The position numbers were made by a program, and so were the translations under genes. From Symsagittifera roscoffensis (Eukaryota; Xenacoelomorpha; Acoela; Convolutidae), in contig NC_087062.1 of the NCBI RefSeq assembly GCF_963678635.1, positions 36,852,052-36,916,051 on the forward strand: a stretch of 64,000 bases of DNA, read 5' to 3'. Below, piece after piece: positions 1-12,783 of the stretch; position 1 is the first letter of the stretch, and the number at the start of each line of letters is the position of its first letter. The notes under the pieces were generated by a model that saw nothing but the letters and a program-made list of their open reading frames with translations, made no database searches and was not told the origin of the DNA.

Positions 1-2402
1 AAATGTCAAATTTAGTTTAGTTTCAATTTAGTTAATTACAATTTTTTTCGTAACTGTAATTTTCGTAACTGTATTTTGATCAATTATTGTTTTATCAATA
101 CTTTTGTCAATTGGATATGATGACACATGGGAGGTCAACATTTTTTTAAACTATATCGTTTTCACATCCGCAGTTTTCCCAATTTCAAGAAGCACACAAA
201 TGCGAGATTGTTTTTAGCTATAATTGGAATTCAAACAATGCTAAAAGCAGTTAATCAGTTACCAATAATCGTTTAATAAGCTCATAAATTGAGAGGTAAA
301 TGTTGAATTTGATGCATGTCAAATTTCTTATTTCAATTATATTTCTTCAAAACATAACATATGATTTTTTTAATTCTCTCAAACGCTTTCTGATCACCTT
401 ATTGTTTTGCTTTGATGGAAGAAAACACATATCTATAAATTGATGAAAAATAGCTTGGAAAACCAGAATTTTCTAAAACCAGGAGTTTTGCCAAACCAAT
501 ATCAATGCAAAAATCAAGATAGCTGCGGTCGAATGATTGCATTTAGCATCACATTAAACTATTGATGAGATCAAACGAACCAGGAACTTACGTTTTCAGT
601 CGGGAAAGAGAAGCTTTTTTCCGCCCAAAAAAAATCAAAATAAACTATTTAGATCAAAGTCATCATTGCCAAACAGGCCGGAAAAAATTCAAATTTTTTT
701 TTCAATATTTTGTGCCTGTGCAAGAGGAAGAGCCAAGAGTTCGGGCTTACCCATCATTGTTGGCAATTCAATTGCGCTACATTTCTCCCACCGATTTTCC
801 GAAAAATGTATGATAAAAATTGATTGATGTGAGGCACTGTCAATAAACCAACGTGCCTCCAAAATTTTGTTAATCACTTAAAGTACCTTTTCTCAGCAAT
901 TTGTGGTACCTCATTGCTGAAATTTGCTGTTGCGAAATGTCAAGAAGTGGCGGGGTAAAACTAGGGCAAAGTGTGGGTTTTTTCTGTCCAGCTTAGGTTT
1001 CTCAAAAAAGTTCGTAAAAATTCAATTCTTTTCAAGTCATTTTTAAACACCTATTGGTTGTGGTTCGGATTTCAAAAAAATTCAAAAAAAATTTCTCGGT
1101 TTCTCGAAAATCTAGTCTAAATTTTTCAGCTTTTCACAATAATTTACACTTAGGAATGAATTTCGTATTAAAATATACTGCGTTTTAACGTAATTTTCAA
1201 ATGTAATCACATCAGTCTTGCAGATTCTCCTTGAACCCCCTTCTACCCTTACGCGGTTCGTGAGGGTCGAAAAAAATTGGATTCAGGACCCTCTTTGCTG
1301 CTGTTTATAGTTAGCTACAAAAATTAAAATACATTGTTTCGCGATGGTTCCTTTCGTAGAGCTCCGAGACCACTTGAACAGCGTTATACATTATTTTGCG
1401 TTACTTTTTGCCACAAAATTCCGGTATATGGGTTTTATTGACCGGAAAAAGCAAAAATCAATACACAGAAATGCCTCGAAAAACTTAACTTGGAATTTCA
1501 ACTGCAAAATTTTTTTTGGATTATTAATTTGGATTTTCAGCCGGCTCTAAAAACCGAGCATCCTACTGCCCTACAGTTTGGTTGATAATATCATTTTACT
1601 ATCAATATTCAAATTTCTACTAGCAATTTTCAAAAAAAAATCACTTACTTGGATTCTCCGTGCAATATCGAAAACCTGCTGCCATGCAAAAAATGACAGA
1701 AAAGTTTTTTAGTGTTGATTTCGCCCCCTCCCGCATTTTTTTCCACAGCAATCGATTACCAAACCCAGAATCAAAGTGTTACTGCATTATGTTCAAGATT
1801 TTTGCATTAAAAAATAGTGTCGGACTTTGGAACGTTTTTGACCGTTCAAATGATCTCTGAACTACGAATACATACAAAACTCGCATTCAACCTGAAATCG
1901 GCAAATTGGCAGAATCAGACTATCCTTGTGGACCTTGATTTTTAAACTTAATGCAATAATTGACCAACTGAAACCTCTTTATCGACATTTTTTATCAACC
2001 AACCTATTTTGACCAACTGAAAACTTTTAAGAAACAGAGTCTTTTTGGTTATATTAAGATGATAAATCATAATTTTAATTTTGGCAATGTAGTATTTTGT
2101 TCTAAGTTCATTGTAACTTACTCAATTTAAAAAATTCTGTAATTAAACGTTCCTTTTTTGTTCTGAGCAAATTTCGTCTGATTTAGTCTAAAAATAACAT
2201 TGAATTAGGAAAAAAGCAAAACAGAGCGGTAACCATAGTTATAAAACGAAATCAGATAGCGTTGAAATTTTAGTAGAAACCTATCTGAGAAGCTAGCCTG
2301 ACAGCAATTTTTGACTAATTGAAACCAGAAACAATTTTGAATTTACACTTTGAAATTTCAAATTTTCTCGGTGAATGCGAATTTTAAAAACAAGAGCAAC
2401 AA
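1..2402. other. Intergenic, no gene seen
   Basis: This AT-rich stretch has only short chance reading frames (under 85 codons) with many homopolymer runs. No conserved domain, splice-like exon structure, RNA gene or repeat boundary could be supported. Confidence 0.6.
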
Positions 2403-2942
2403 AACTGCTCGTATCATAGCAAAGCCCTGAAAGTTCCGATTGCCTTTTAAGGTCTATGGAGCAGTAATAACTTGGAAAATTTAAATGTAATAAATCAAAA
2501 TTAAAAATTTTTTTCTAAAAAGTTTGAGATTTTTTGTGAAAAAATCCTCCCACACACCATATTAAGTACAAAGTGATAGATTTTGCTCCTATTAACAATT
2601 CAATTATGGCATATAATTTTCCTTGAACCAATTTGGAACAATTTATAAGACGGACTGAATCTCGCTTACGCCCTAATAGCGCGAAATATATCGCGCGTTA
2701 ATTGTCCCAAATTGGACAAAAAATCGCCAAAATGGCAATCTTTAAACCCTCATAACTTTACGAAAAATGATCACAGATAAAATATCTTTTCAAATTTAAG
2801 CTAAAGACAACAATAGCTTTTGAATGATCTAAAAAATTTGGTCCAAAATGGCTAGTTAAAAAGTCGAATTTTGTCTGACTAAAAAAAACATCCCGAGCAC
2901 ATATATTCCGCTACTTTTGTTACGAAAGTCGGAAGAATAATA
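2403..2942 (+). repeat. Dispersed repeat family A, full-length copy
   Basis: This is one of at least seven copies in the window. It starts at the GACTGCTCGTATCA block and ends at the AAAGTCGGAA block, with a central GCGCGAAATATATCGCGCG near-palindrome. The best-preserved copy is at 59757-60299. No open reading frame is conserved among copies, so it is probably a non-autonomous element of unknown class. Confidence 0.75.
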
Positions 2943-4080
2943 TGATACTACTTTTGGAGCCATAACAGCGCTTTTCTTGACATAATCAAAATTGACTGGA
3001 AAAAGAACAAATTATTGACCCTAATCAATAATTTTCTTTCAGAAGTGTCAGAACTAAAACGATAGCCAGTTGCTGAACACGTTAAAAAATTTTTAATTAT
3101 CATATTTTAAAAACAGAATCTCAAAAATATGGGGAAAATATTTAGAAATCAATAACATACATTTTTTTCTCAAATGATTTTTCATTATGATTTATTTAGT
3201 AAGGGCAATTGAATCAGGTAAAAAACTGCAGAACATGAGGTTATTATAGCTGATGTAACATACCTAATGCAGTAGACTTTGAAATAGCTTAATCACAATT
3301 GAAATGTGAGCATCACCAAATTTAAATGTTGTAAAATTTACTCTAAAGATTAGAAAAATTCAGACCAATTCTGTTCAATCAAAATAAAATTTTTAAACGT
3401 TTTAAAAATTGCAATCAGGATTTATGGAGCTTGAACGCGGTTCCATACTTTGCCCCCTATGAGCAATCCAAACACTCGAGGAGAGAAATAAATCAGACCC
3501 TACGCCAAAGTTTTTTAGTTTCACTTCGTGATGAGGGCTCGCTTTGCTCGAAAAGCTGTCGGTATTTTGACTCTATAGGTTTCTTTTTGACTACCAATTT
3601 TAAATAATTTCACTTTTCCAATATAAGAAGAAATGTTTTTTTTTCCTAATTTGAGCTTTTATGTTATTTTTGACTAATTATTCTTCTGCAATAGTCAACA
3701 ATAATGCCGTGTAATGTCACTGACACCAGAAAAAAGTAGCAAACGTTTTTGATTTCTAAAACTTCAAGGAATCAAAATGCACTTGTTTAATTATTGCCAT
3801 GTAAAAACACGAAATGCAAAAAAAACTGTAAAAATTCAGGAAACTCTTTTTTTTTGGTTGTTTTTTGCTTAAATATAAGGTCAATAAGAACATTTTAACA
3901 AAACAACTCCTGCAGGATGTGATTCTATCACTATACAAAAAACCTTTGACTTAGTTGTTTGAAAAGGGCAGAGTGTAAATGGAAGTCTCTCATAGACGCA
4001 CACAAAAAGTTTTCAAAATACCCAGGGCTGGGCCAGAAAACGTAACAGCCAAAAAATAATAACAGAACATTTTATAACAG
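2943..4080. other. Intergenic, no gene seen
   Basis: No coding or RNA feature is supported between two family A copies. Only A/T-rich low-complexity sequence is visible. Confidence 0.6.
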
Positions 4081-4430
4081 GCGACAATTCGTAACCAGGC
4101 CATAGCAAGATGCGAGCAATTTTTTTTTCAGTGTTCTTGCTTTATTTTTCCGACATTCGTAACGAAAGTAACGGAAATTTTGTGCTCGGGGTTTATTTTT
4201 CTTCAGCCAAATTTCGACTTTTGCTAGCCATTTTGAATTTTTTATTTAATTCAAGGCGACAATTCGTAACCAGGCCATAGCAAGATGCGAGCAATTTTTT
4301 TTTCAGTGTTCTTGCTTTATTTTTCCGACATTCGTAACGAAAGTAACGGAAATTTTGTGCTCGGGGTTTTTTTTTCTTCAGCCAAATTTCGACTTTTGCT
4401 AGCCATTTTGACTTTTTTTATTTCATTCGC
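4081..4430. repeat. Tandem duplication, ~175-bp period, inside a family A copy
   Basis: A block beginning GCGACAATTCGTAACC at 4081 is repeated at 4256, almost base for base. It covers the outer end of the neighbouring reverse family A copy and some unrelated flank, so the duplication happened after that copy inserted. Confidence 0.8.
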
Positions 4431-4822
4431 GTCTTAAGCTGAATTTCGAAAAGATATTTTACCAGTGAGCATTTTTTGTAAAATTATAGTGGTTTACAGA
4501 CTGACATTTTGGCCAAATTTGGACAATTAACGCTCGATATATTTCCCGCTATTAACGCGTAAGCTGAGACTTAATCCAACTAGAAATTGTTTCAAATTGG
4601 TTGAAGGAAGTATTCGCCATAACTGATTTGTTACAAGGAGCTAAATCTAACCTTTCGTACTTTCTATGGCGTGTGGGGTGATGTTTTTCACAAAAAATTG
4701 CACAATTTAAAAAATAATAATTTTCTTTTATTACATTTATTTTCTCTTTATGTTATTACTGCTCCACAAACCTTAAAAGGCAGTCGAAACATTCAAAGCT
4801 TCGCCCTGATACGAGCAGTCTT
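4145..4822 (-). repeat. Dispersed repeat family A, reverse copy
   Basis: Read on the minus strand, this copy starts at GACTGCTCGTATCAGGGC (4820 downward) and ends at the CGAAAGT.CGGAA block. The outer end appears twice because of the 175-bp duplication. The terminal hairpin (TCAGGGC / GCCCTGA type) is recognisable but degenerate. Confidence 0.75.
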
Positions 4823-5258
4823 GTTATCATTTTGGAACATATTGTGTTTTATGTTTCATGAAAGTCCAGATTTTTAAATTGCGACAGTTAAACCGACAAA
4901 AACTAGACAGACGCCTTTTTAGCAGAAAAAATAAAAAGTAAATTTACTAAGCAAAAGCGTTTGCTGATGTGGCTCGGAGAAACTACTAAAGAAGATACCT
5001 CGCAGTAAATAAAGATAGCAAGCCATAAAAGAGAATCACGTCTTGATCATCAAGTCTTGTGCTCAGATTAAAAAATATATTTCATCAGGAATCATTTTTT
5101 GAAAAAAAATTTCGCTTTGAAAATTTCTTTGGCTGCTAAATTGAGACTTTATTGCGCGATATATGTCAATCTATATTTCAAACGCGGGAGCCGCAGTTGA
5201 TCTGGCTTAAGAATTGTTCCAGTTTGATATGAGGCAAGCTATTTCAAATATTAAACAA

Positions 5259-5724
5259 GACTGCTCGTATCAGGGCAAAACCCTGAACGTTCCGACTGCC
5301 TTTTAAGGTCTATGGAGCAGTAATGATATTAAAAAAATCAAATGTAAAAAATTCAAAGATATTTAAAAAAAAACTGAGATTTTTTTCTGAGAAATTCATT
5401 CACCCACACGCCATATAAAGTACAAAGTAATAGATTTCGCTCGTAGCAACGAGTCAATTATGGCAAACAAGCTTCCTTTAACTAATTTAGAACGATTTCT
5501 ATGACAGATTATTTTTCCGCTTACGTGTTAAAAGCGCGAAATATATGAAAACGATCACAGGTGAAATATTTTTTCAAATTTGAGCTCAGGACAACAATAC
5601 CTTTTGAATGATATTAAAAAAATTCCGTCAAAACTGGCTAGTTAAAAAGTCAAAAATTGTCTGAAGAAAAAAACCCACCCAAGCACAAATGTTCCGTTAC
5701 TTTTGTTACAAAAGTCGGAACAAT
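5259..5724 (+). repeat. Dispersed repeat family A, internally deleted copy
   Basis: Both termini are present, but the middle (around 5540) skips about 80 bp relative to the 59757 copy, including the segment with the phrase CCCTCATAACTTTACG. Confidence 0.75.
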
Positions 5725-5854
5725 AATACGTTGTTAGACGCTAATTGCATCACTTTGTGCTTTATAAAGTATGTTTTCAAAAACATCATCTGGTTTTTCT
5801 TCTTTTTTAAAAACTTTTATTTGCAAATTAAGTTTCTATAAAAAATTTCCCCTT

Positions 5855-5918
5855 ATGTTTGGCCTTTGAAGAACAATCGGAACATTCATTGCTTTGCCGT
5901 GAAACGAGTAGTCTTATT
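5855..5918 (-). repeat. Family A terminal fragment, degenerate
   Basis: Only the hairpin-bearing terminus remains, with several substitutions (ACGAGTAGTC for ACGAGCAGTC). Confidence 0.5.
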
Positions 5919-7409
5919 GTATGCCGAGACATTGATGATACTTGTTAGATTTAATGAATGTGTAGACAAGAAAAGGGGTTTTTTCTTTACCCCACCTGGT
6001 ATAAGCATCAATGTGACCCACCTGGAATAAATATGGCCTTTACATGATAAACTCGAAATAAATGTATGCTATAGGCTAATCAGTCCGCATGCCAATTTTT
6101 GCAACAATCGGACCATTTGAATAATTATCTTACATTTGGAAATTTGCAGGTTGGGGAGAAAAGAGCCGAAAAAAATATATTGTTAATGGCAAAATTTTAA
6201 AACCCGGTCATAAAAAGATTCAGCGCATATCGAGAAAAAACTTGAAGGTTAAAAATTGATTCGAGTTCCTTGCGCTTCATTTTTCTGACCATGGGCTTTA
6301 ATACCATATATTGAAAATGAGCATGTTTAATTACACCTCTGATTGTTTCATCATATTTTTCAGTTTTTTCATGTTATTACTGCTTCATAGACGTTAAAAG
6401 ACAGTCAGAAAATTCAAGGCTTTTCCCTGATACGAGCAGTCTTGTTAATCGTTATGAAATATTGTCTATTACAGGCTTTCAGCTGCTACGAATTGTCCCC
6501 TTTTAGACCTAAATTTTTAGATTGGTTTTCGTTCTATAGACTAATTTGATGCGATTAATTGTATCGTGCAGCTTGTTGCTCCTAATCTTATCTAACAAAT
6601 TTCTTCAAATTCAACTATTTTTTCTTATTTTCAAATATACCAAACACAGTTTGGTTAAAGAGATCCCCAAACGTTCTATTTTTCATTTTTCAGTTTATCG
6701 TTTCCACCGACGTTTTGCATGTATCCACAAACATAGGTGCAAAATGCACTCTAAAGTATCTACCAAATTTCGTTTAATGTGATTACAACTAAAAATGAAA
6801 AGTTTTTTCTCTGAACTTTTTCATGCAACCAAATTGTCAGAGACTTGATCCTCGTTGCATCTATTTTTTCAAAGAAATTTGTGCTTTTTGTTTCTGTTTA
6901 GTTTTTTTGACACAAGCTCAATTTCTAATAGGAAGAAAATCATTTGATCGTTGAAACCAATGAAAAAAAAACTGCTAGTAAAACTGCTTCGAATCTCCAA
7001 ATTGGATAAATACACTCTCAAAACTTAATGTAAGCCAATCACCTGGGCCATCTTTTGTCCCGCATTTGCATTGAAATGAGGTACTCAGAACTTAGTATCA
7101 ATTTTTCTAATATAAGCTATCATAACCAAACTTGAGATGAAATCTGATCTTAAAGTTCCACATGCTCCTTCAGCCTAACTGTGACACGTGTTTCCAGCTA
7201 AAAAAATTTTAGCCGATGCATTGTACACTTGATAAGCATTTTGAAAAAAAAAAATATTGCGACGAAATTCTTTGAAAAAAAATTCTATATTTAGTTGGAA
7301 AATAGTCAAACTTTCCATCGATGTTTAGAATGTTTCCAAAACAGTTTGCAGTCTATCAGCCTAATATATCTCGGACAGTGAAATAAATTTACCCTAGTCG
7401 ATCAAGGTG
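5919..7409. other. Intergenic, no gene seen
   Basis: Apart from the short family A end at 6370-6450, nothing is identifiable. The longest frame (6546-6782, 78 codons, T-rich and hydrophobic) looks like a chance frame in AT-rich DNA. Confidence 0.55.
6370..6450 (-). repeat. Family A terminal fragment
   Basis: It carries the reverse terminus block ending CCCTGATACGAGCAGTCTTG with the flanking TTATTACTGCT..TAGA segment. The rest of the repeat is absent. Confidence 0.65.
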
Positions 7410-7665
7410 TGTTATCTTGTAAGATCTTGCAAGATTCTTGCAAATTTGGGTTATCTTGCAAGATATTGCAAGATCTTTCAAGAGTAAGGTTATCTTGCAA
7501 AAATCTTGCAAGATTCTTGCAAATGAGGGTTATCTTGCAAGATATTGCAAGAGTGAGATTATCTTGCAAGATTTTTCAAGAGTAAGGTTATCTTGCAAAA
7601 ATCTTGCAAGATTCTTGCAAGATCTTGCAAGATACTTGCAAGATTTTGCCAGATAACCATCTATG
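7410..7665. repeat. Tandem tract built on the palindrome TCTTGCAAGA
   Basis: About 250 bp of irregular repeats of ATCTTGCAAGAT and variants, with longer phrases recurring at roughly 80 and 100 bp. A short satellite of the same motif is at 8225-8270. Because the motif is its own reverse complement, the tract can fold on either strand. The apparent frame at 7438-7656 is a by-product of the repeat. Confidence 0.8.
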
Positions 7666-10213
7666 AAAGTTTTTCACAAAACCGTGCACCAGAAGAACCA
7701 TGGACACGCGATTTGACTATGGTCGCAAAAATTTTAAGTTTAGACAAAAAAGTTTGGACACAAAATTAGATCTAACAAACTACTAAATTATTGCTGTATA
7801 TGCTTCTACAATTTTCATATGTAAGCATTTTTTTATTTTTCGTAAGGTAAATACTTTCAGGTTGTCATTATAATTTATGCATTTCAAATTAAGATTTTAA
7901 AAATAAATTTTTTTGACTTTGTTGGAATCTTTCATCTAATTTTGTAACTCTAGCGATTAAATTTCAACTTTTTTTATTTGTTAAAATTTTGACGAACTGA
8001 GTCATGTAGTTTGAGATAGAGTGTGTTACGTTCACATAAATCCGACAAGTATTTATTTTCATCTTATTATAAGCTAGATTTTTCCTTTTTTCTGTTGATT
8101 TGTACAAGTATTTGAATTTTTCTTCTTGTTATTGGTACTGCTTTCTTCTTTCACAAACGCTCTAGGTGGTTCACTTGTGTAACATATCTTTAAAGATCTT
8201 GCCTGATTTAAGTTTATCCTTAAAGGAGGGTATCTTGTAAGATTTTGCAAGAATCTTGCAAGATCTTTTAAAGAGATGAATCGACTTTATTCTGAATTAT
8301 TCTGAATTATTCTGAATTGACTCGCTAGTAATACTTTCTTAGTGGTTAATGCTAGTGAGCCATTTTTTTAGTCTTGTTTTCTATTTTTTTTTTTTCAAAA
8401 AAATAAAAGGTTAAAATTTTTTGGCAATCGTATGTTCAACTTATCAAAAGGTTCTCACTGTATCCATTTCTTACAAAAACTTGGCGTTTTTGTTTCCGTT
8501 TAGTTCCAATTTTGACAAAAACTCAAAATCTGGGTTCTCAGAAGTGTTTTTTTCTATGCATTTACGGAGCGACCTCCATAACAAAAAAGCTCAACATTCA
8601 AAAAAAATTGTTTAGAAAATTGTAACTTTTTCTATCGAAAAATCAATTTTGTACTCGAAGAAAATTTTTCTTAAAAAGTGTTGCATGCAATTTTAGGTTT
8701 TTGATCTGCAACTTCCATTCAACTTTTTGTCCAGTTGCAAAAAAAAATCAAAAGACCCTGTTCGTTTCAAGTTATGTTTCTTGCGTTGGTACCAGACACT
8801 TCGTCTTCTTACTGATAATTTATGCTTGGGAAAAAACTTCAGAAGAACTTTTCAGCGCCAATTGCAAAAGTTTGAGCTTTTGTTCAGTTCGAGATACCAC
8901 TAGGCATGGATTTCTGATAAATGCATCAATGGTTGTGATGTGATTTTATTATATTCACGCATTTTTTTAAATGAAAATCAGGTGAGAACCACAAGGTAAG
9001 AGCTGGAATTCGTAGTCACAATGTCAAAAGGTTTTCAAAAAAAGTTGAGCATTTTGACAGTTTGTAGGTCGACAAAATTGATTTTTCGAGCTCCTCTAAA
9101 ACCTTTAAAACCCATTCTGCTTTGCAGCAAAATACTTTTGCTATGTCTTCTAGAAGACCAAAAAAAAGTTTGTGTTCAATTTGGCTTTTCGAACTTCCCA
9201 AAAACTGTAGTACGAAAACTTGCAACATAAGACAATTCGCAATAACAGACAACTCGCTCCAAACGACTTTTATGTTGTCTTTAAAAAAATGAACAGTTCT
9301 ATTTGGTTGCGAGTTGTCGCGTTACTTACCGAAATGACGTTTTTAACCCTTTTCTTGAAATTTTTGGCCAAAATAATCAATCTTTGCTCTCACTTTAAAA
9401 ATTCTTGCAAACTTCACTAAAAATTGCTTTTTTTCAGCCCAATCGGTTTGAAAATTAATGCTTGGTTAGACACCTCATCATTAATTAGCTCCACATTTTT
9501 TAAAATCATTTTTTGTCATTTTGCTGTTTTAATGAGCAAATCGCTCCTTTTGATTAAGCTTCAATAGCTGTTTCAACAAAGGAGAAATTTGAAAGAGCTC
9601 AGAAAAAAAGCCAATTTTAAATATCAAAATTAATTGCGCTTAATCCTCCAAACTTATTGCCAAACTTTCTCTTTTACTTTAACTGCTTTCAAGTTCTATT
9701 GTATTTTTTTTTCGCGCCGAGCGAAAACTTGGAAACCATAAACATATATAACTTTTCAAAGATAAAATGTATGAACCCACGCAAAAAAACTTCTTTGAGC
9801 GCTGCATCTTTAAAAATGCATGTGACAAATAGCATGATTAAAACCACGAGATAAAAGAGGCAACATTTTTGTACTTATTAGTAAATATTTCATCTGTCTA
9901 ATTAAAGAGAACATTTTCACATGGCGCAATGGGATAATTAACGCATTTCTAACACCCACTTGTTCCGAAAGATGAAAAACTCTTCAGCTTTTTGACACAC
10001 TAGTGGACAAAATTACGCGCTAACTCGATTTTACTCTTTAAAACACCTGTTTTCAAAGTTCATTTTGAACACATTTCCTTCGAGATTCAGTACAGTTTAT
10101 ACGCAGACCAAAAGCAAATGATAATGACTTCTTGGTCTCGAAAAAGGTTGGATTTCTATTCGTTCTTCCTATTCACTCCCAGTGGTCAAATTGTGCTGGT
10201 CTATTCCGTAAGG
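7666..10213. other. Intergenic, no gene seen
   Basis: Several frames of 60-80 codons occur on both strands, but none shows domain motifs or a convincing exon with splice sites. A small TATTCTGAAT triplication lies at about 8288-8318. No RNA gene was seen. Confidence 0.55.
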
Positions 10214-10541
10214 TTAGGGGGTTTAAAGATTGCCAATATGGTCAATTTGGGACAATTAAAGCGCGATATATTTCTCGCTATTAACGCGTAAGCGGAGATT
10301 TAATCCGTCTTATAAATCGTCTGAATTTGAATTGAGGCGTGCTCTTTGATCTTTTAAATACTTAGCTATATGTTTCATGTATTGCTTTGCATAGCATGTG
10401 GAGAGATGATTTTCGCAAAAAGATTCTGGAATTTTTTTTTTTAAAGTTCCATCACTTTTTTTCTAAAGCGAGCACAACTCTTTAGACTTCAAGGGACAGC
10501 CAGAACACTCAGGGCTTCGCCCCTGATACGAGCAGTCGTGT
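10214..10541 (-). repeat. Family A, partial reverse copy
   Basis: It contains the central GCGCGATATATTTCTCGC block and the hairpin terminus CAGGGCTTCGCCCCTGA followed by TACGAGCAGTCGTG. The outer end of the family is missing. Confidence 0.7.
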
Positions 10542-10666
10542 TTATTTTCTCTGCAATGATGGTAATAGCTGCTTTTTAGGGCCTTGATACCGATATTCAG
10601 CTGGATTTATACGTGGTGTTTTATGGTGCTTCAAAATAAATGTTTTTAGTGGTTCAGAATAAAAGT

Positions 10667-11577
10667 CCCGGGTAGACCAAAAATGCTAATTAGGCTTTAC
10701 ATAAACTGAGCCTTTGAAAAAAAATAATCATACAAATTTCATACGTTTTGCTTGATCATACAAATGTCATCATATGGTGTCATCGAATTTTCAAAATTAT
10801 TTTCCTGTTTTGGCATATAAGTCGGTGTATCGTTGTAAACAAAGAAGAAAAACTTTTGCAAAAAAATACTAGTCATACAATTTTTATATCTAGAAATTGT
10901 ATGACCAAGATTTTTTGATGGCTACTAAGTAATTTAGAAATTGCCTCAAAATTTTTTTCGTTTTTTTTTCAACCGCAAATCGAATTTTGTACATTTTGTA
11001 ATGTATTTTTTTTGTGTGCATAACGTAGTTCTGGATACGCAATGATTGGATTTTTTTCCGTTTCTCTGGATAATTTTTTTCAAAACGGGTAAAAACTCTA
11101 ATTTTTTGGTATGGCATGTTTATTTATGACTGTTTGAAAAAAGTCTGAAAGTTTAAAAATTCAATTTAAAAAAAATCATTATTCAGTAACCAATTTTGAT
11201 GCTTTCAGTAAAAATAATCAAGTTTGATACTTTTAGTATATCATTTGAGTAATAAATTTCTTAGACAATTCAGGTCGTTTCCAGTGCATTGTAAATGCAT
11301 GACAATCAAACCTTTTGAGTAAACCAAGTTTGAAATACATGACAATCAAACCTTTTGAGTAAAATGCATGACAATCAAAGTTTCGAGTAAACCAATTTTT
11401 TAAAAACCTTTTTTTAGTTTATGGGAAAATGCTAGTCATACAATTTTCATATATGAAAAATCGCTAATCATAGACCTTTCATGCAATTTTTTGTACTTAT
11501 GGAATTGCATGAAAAGTGTCTGATTAGCATTTTTCATAAATGAAAATTGTTTGACTAGCATTTTTGGTCAACCCGGG
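10667..11577. mobile_element. Non-autonomous inverted-repeat element (MITE-like), ~0.9 kb
   Basis: The left end CCCGGGTAGACCAAAAATGC is mirrored by the right end, which reads CCCGGGTTGACCAAAAATGC on the minus strand. Subterminal segments with TCATACAATTTTCATAT are also repeated in both orientations. Internal short tandem repeats of ATGACAATCAAACCTTTTGA lie at about 11290-11390. No transposase-like frame is present and no clear target duplication was found, so the superfamily is undecided. Confidence 0.7.
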
Positions 11578-12028
11578 GTTTTGCTTCACTTTCATGGACA
11601 TGTTCCGACCACGGAAGTTTAAGTTGAGAAGTTCAAATGGTAAGGAAAAAGTCAACAAAGTTCAAAATATCAATGATTGTCTACTATCTAATCCAGTTCC
11701 TTCCCACAATCTTTATTAGTGGTCGTCGTAAAAATTACAAAAATTGTTAAGTGGAACAATCATTTCGGGTGTCCGTTTCGATGAACTGTTGGTGTTTTAA
11801 GAATTAAAAATAGACAATAATTGTAAAAATAGACAAATAATTGTTGATATCAATTTGATGCAAGTTTCATTTCCTATACGCAACAAAGGAACTCTGCTGT
11901 TTTTGCTTCCATGATTATAATCTAAATTGAATTGCATCCTAGCTTCAAGTATAATTTTGATCATAAGTGATAAGGATATAATCAATGTCGTAGTCTCAAC
12001 GTAGCTGATATCTTTTCTCAATTTTAAG

Positions 12029-12649
12029 TTGGGACTCTATTGGTGTTTAGGAATCAAGTACTGTCTAGAAGTTATTGACACTGGGGGCTCATGTGAGTTC
12101 CCAGCGATGACAACTCTCGCAATCCGAGCGGCAGACGCAATAGTGTTCGTGTACGCAATAGACAACCGAGACAGTTTCGAGCGACTGGAAGGTCTCCGAG
12201 AGCAAGTGTTTTCCGAGAAGGAAGAAGACGAAGTGACAGTACATGTGCTTGCCAACAAATCCGACTTAGATTCAACGCGACAGGTCGCGTTCAGCGAAGC
12301 CGAGTTGAAAGTTAAAATAGGGTGGGATATTTCCCTATCGGAAGTTTCGGCCAGATCAGGCGAAAGCCTTCAAAGCAAACTGGCTGAGATAATCCCGCCC
12401 ACTTTTCTGACTGGAATTGGGCCAGGCGAAGGAGGCAGTGGGAAACGGAACAGTGGAGGCAACGATAACGGAGTGCATAGTAGCGGAGGGATGGGAAAGC
12501 GAAAATCGATATCGGAAGCGTTGTCGAAGCCGTTCCAGTTAATGGGAAGTCGAGCCAGTCGGAGGCGAGATACGACAGTAGCGGACTTGGCCGCAAATCA
12601 ATCTTCAGCTGCAAAACCCCAAGCTAGTTCACGCTTGTCTATAGGATAA
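12029..12649 (+). CDS. Ras-like small GTPase, last coding exon (5' exons missing)
   Basis: This is the C-terminal two thirds of a Ras-superfamily GTPase, ending in a TAA. Seen directly: the G3 motif as DTGG (usual form DTAG) followed by a PAM, as in Ras and Dexras/Rhes proteins; a strand reading VFVYAIDNRDSFERL; the G4 motif NKSD; and the G5-like SARSG. The P-loop (G1) and switch I are absent and must lie in upstream exons that I could not find in the window. The frame is open from an acceptor-like TTTCTCAATTTTAAG at 12028; a second acceptor (GTGTTTAG, 12050) is also possible. After G5 comes a Gly/Ser/Lys-rich tail of about 75 residues ending SRLSIG, with no CAAX box, so lipid anchoring as in classical Ras is not expected. 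The GC content and codon use are clearly richer than the surroundings, which supports a real exon. Confidence 0.85.
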   Translation: MGLYWCLGIKYCLEVIDTGGSCEFPAMTTLAIRAADAIVFVYAIDNRDSFERLEGLREQVFSEKEEDEVTVHVLANKSDLDSTRQVAFSEAELKVKIGWDISLSEVSARSGESLQSKLAEIIPPTFLTGIGPGEGGSGKRNSGGNDNGVHSSGGMGKRKSISEALSKPFQLMGSRASRRRDTTVADLAANQSSAAKPQASSRLSIG

Positions 12650-12777
12650 CCCAGAACAGTAATTTTTATGTCACTTTATGTTTCATGTTTCGCGGTTTTT
12701 CCCAACCCTCACAATCCTTCGAAACTTCATTGCAAGGATTCGGGAATTTGACTGCGAATAGTTGTTGTTTGTGTTCA

Positions 12778-12783
12778 AATAAA
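12778..12783 (+). promoter_or_regulatory. Poly(A) signal AATAAA of the GTPase gene
   Basis: An AATAAA hexamer lies about 130 bp after the GTPase stop codon. It is the first canonical signal downstream, so it probably ends this transcript. Confidence 0.6.
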
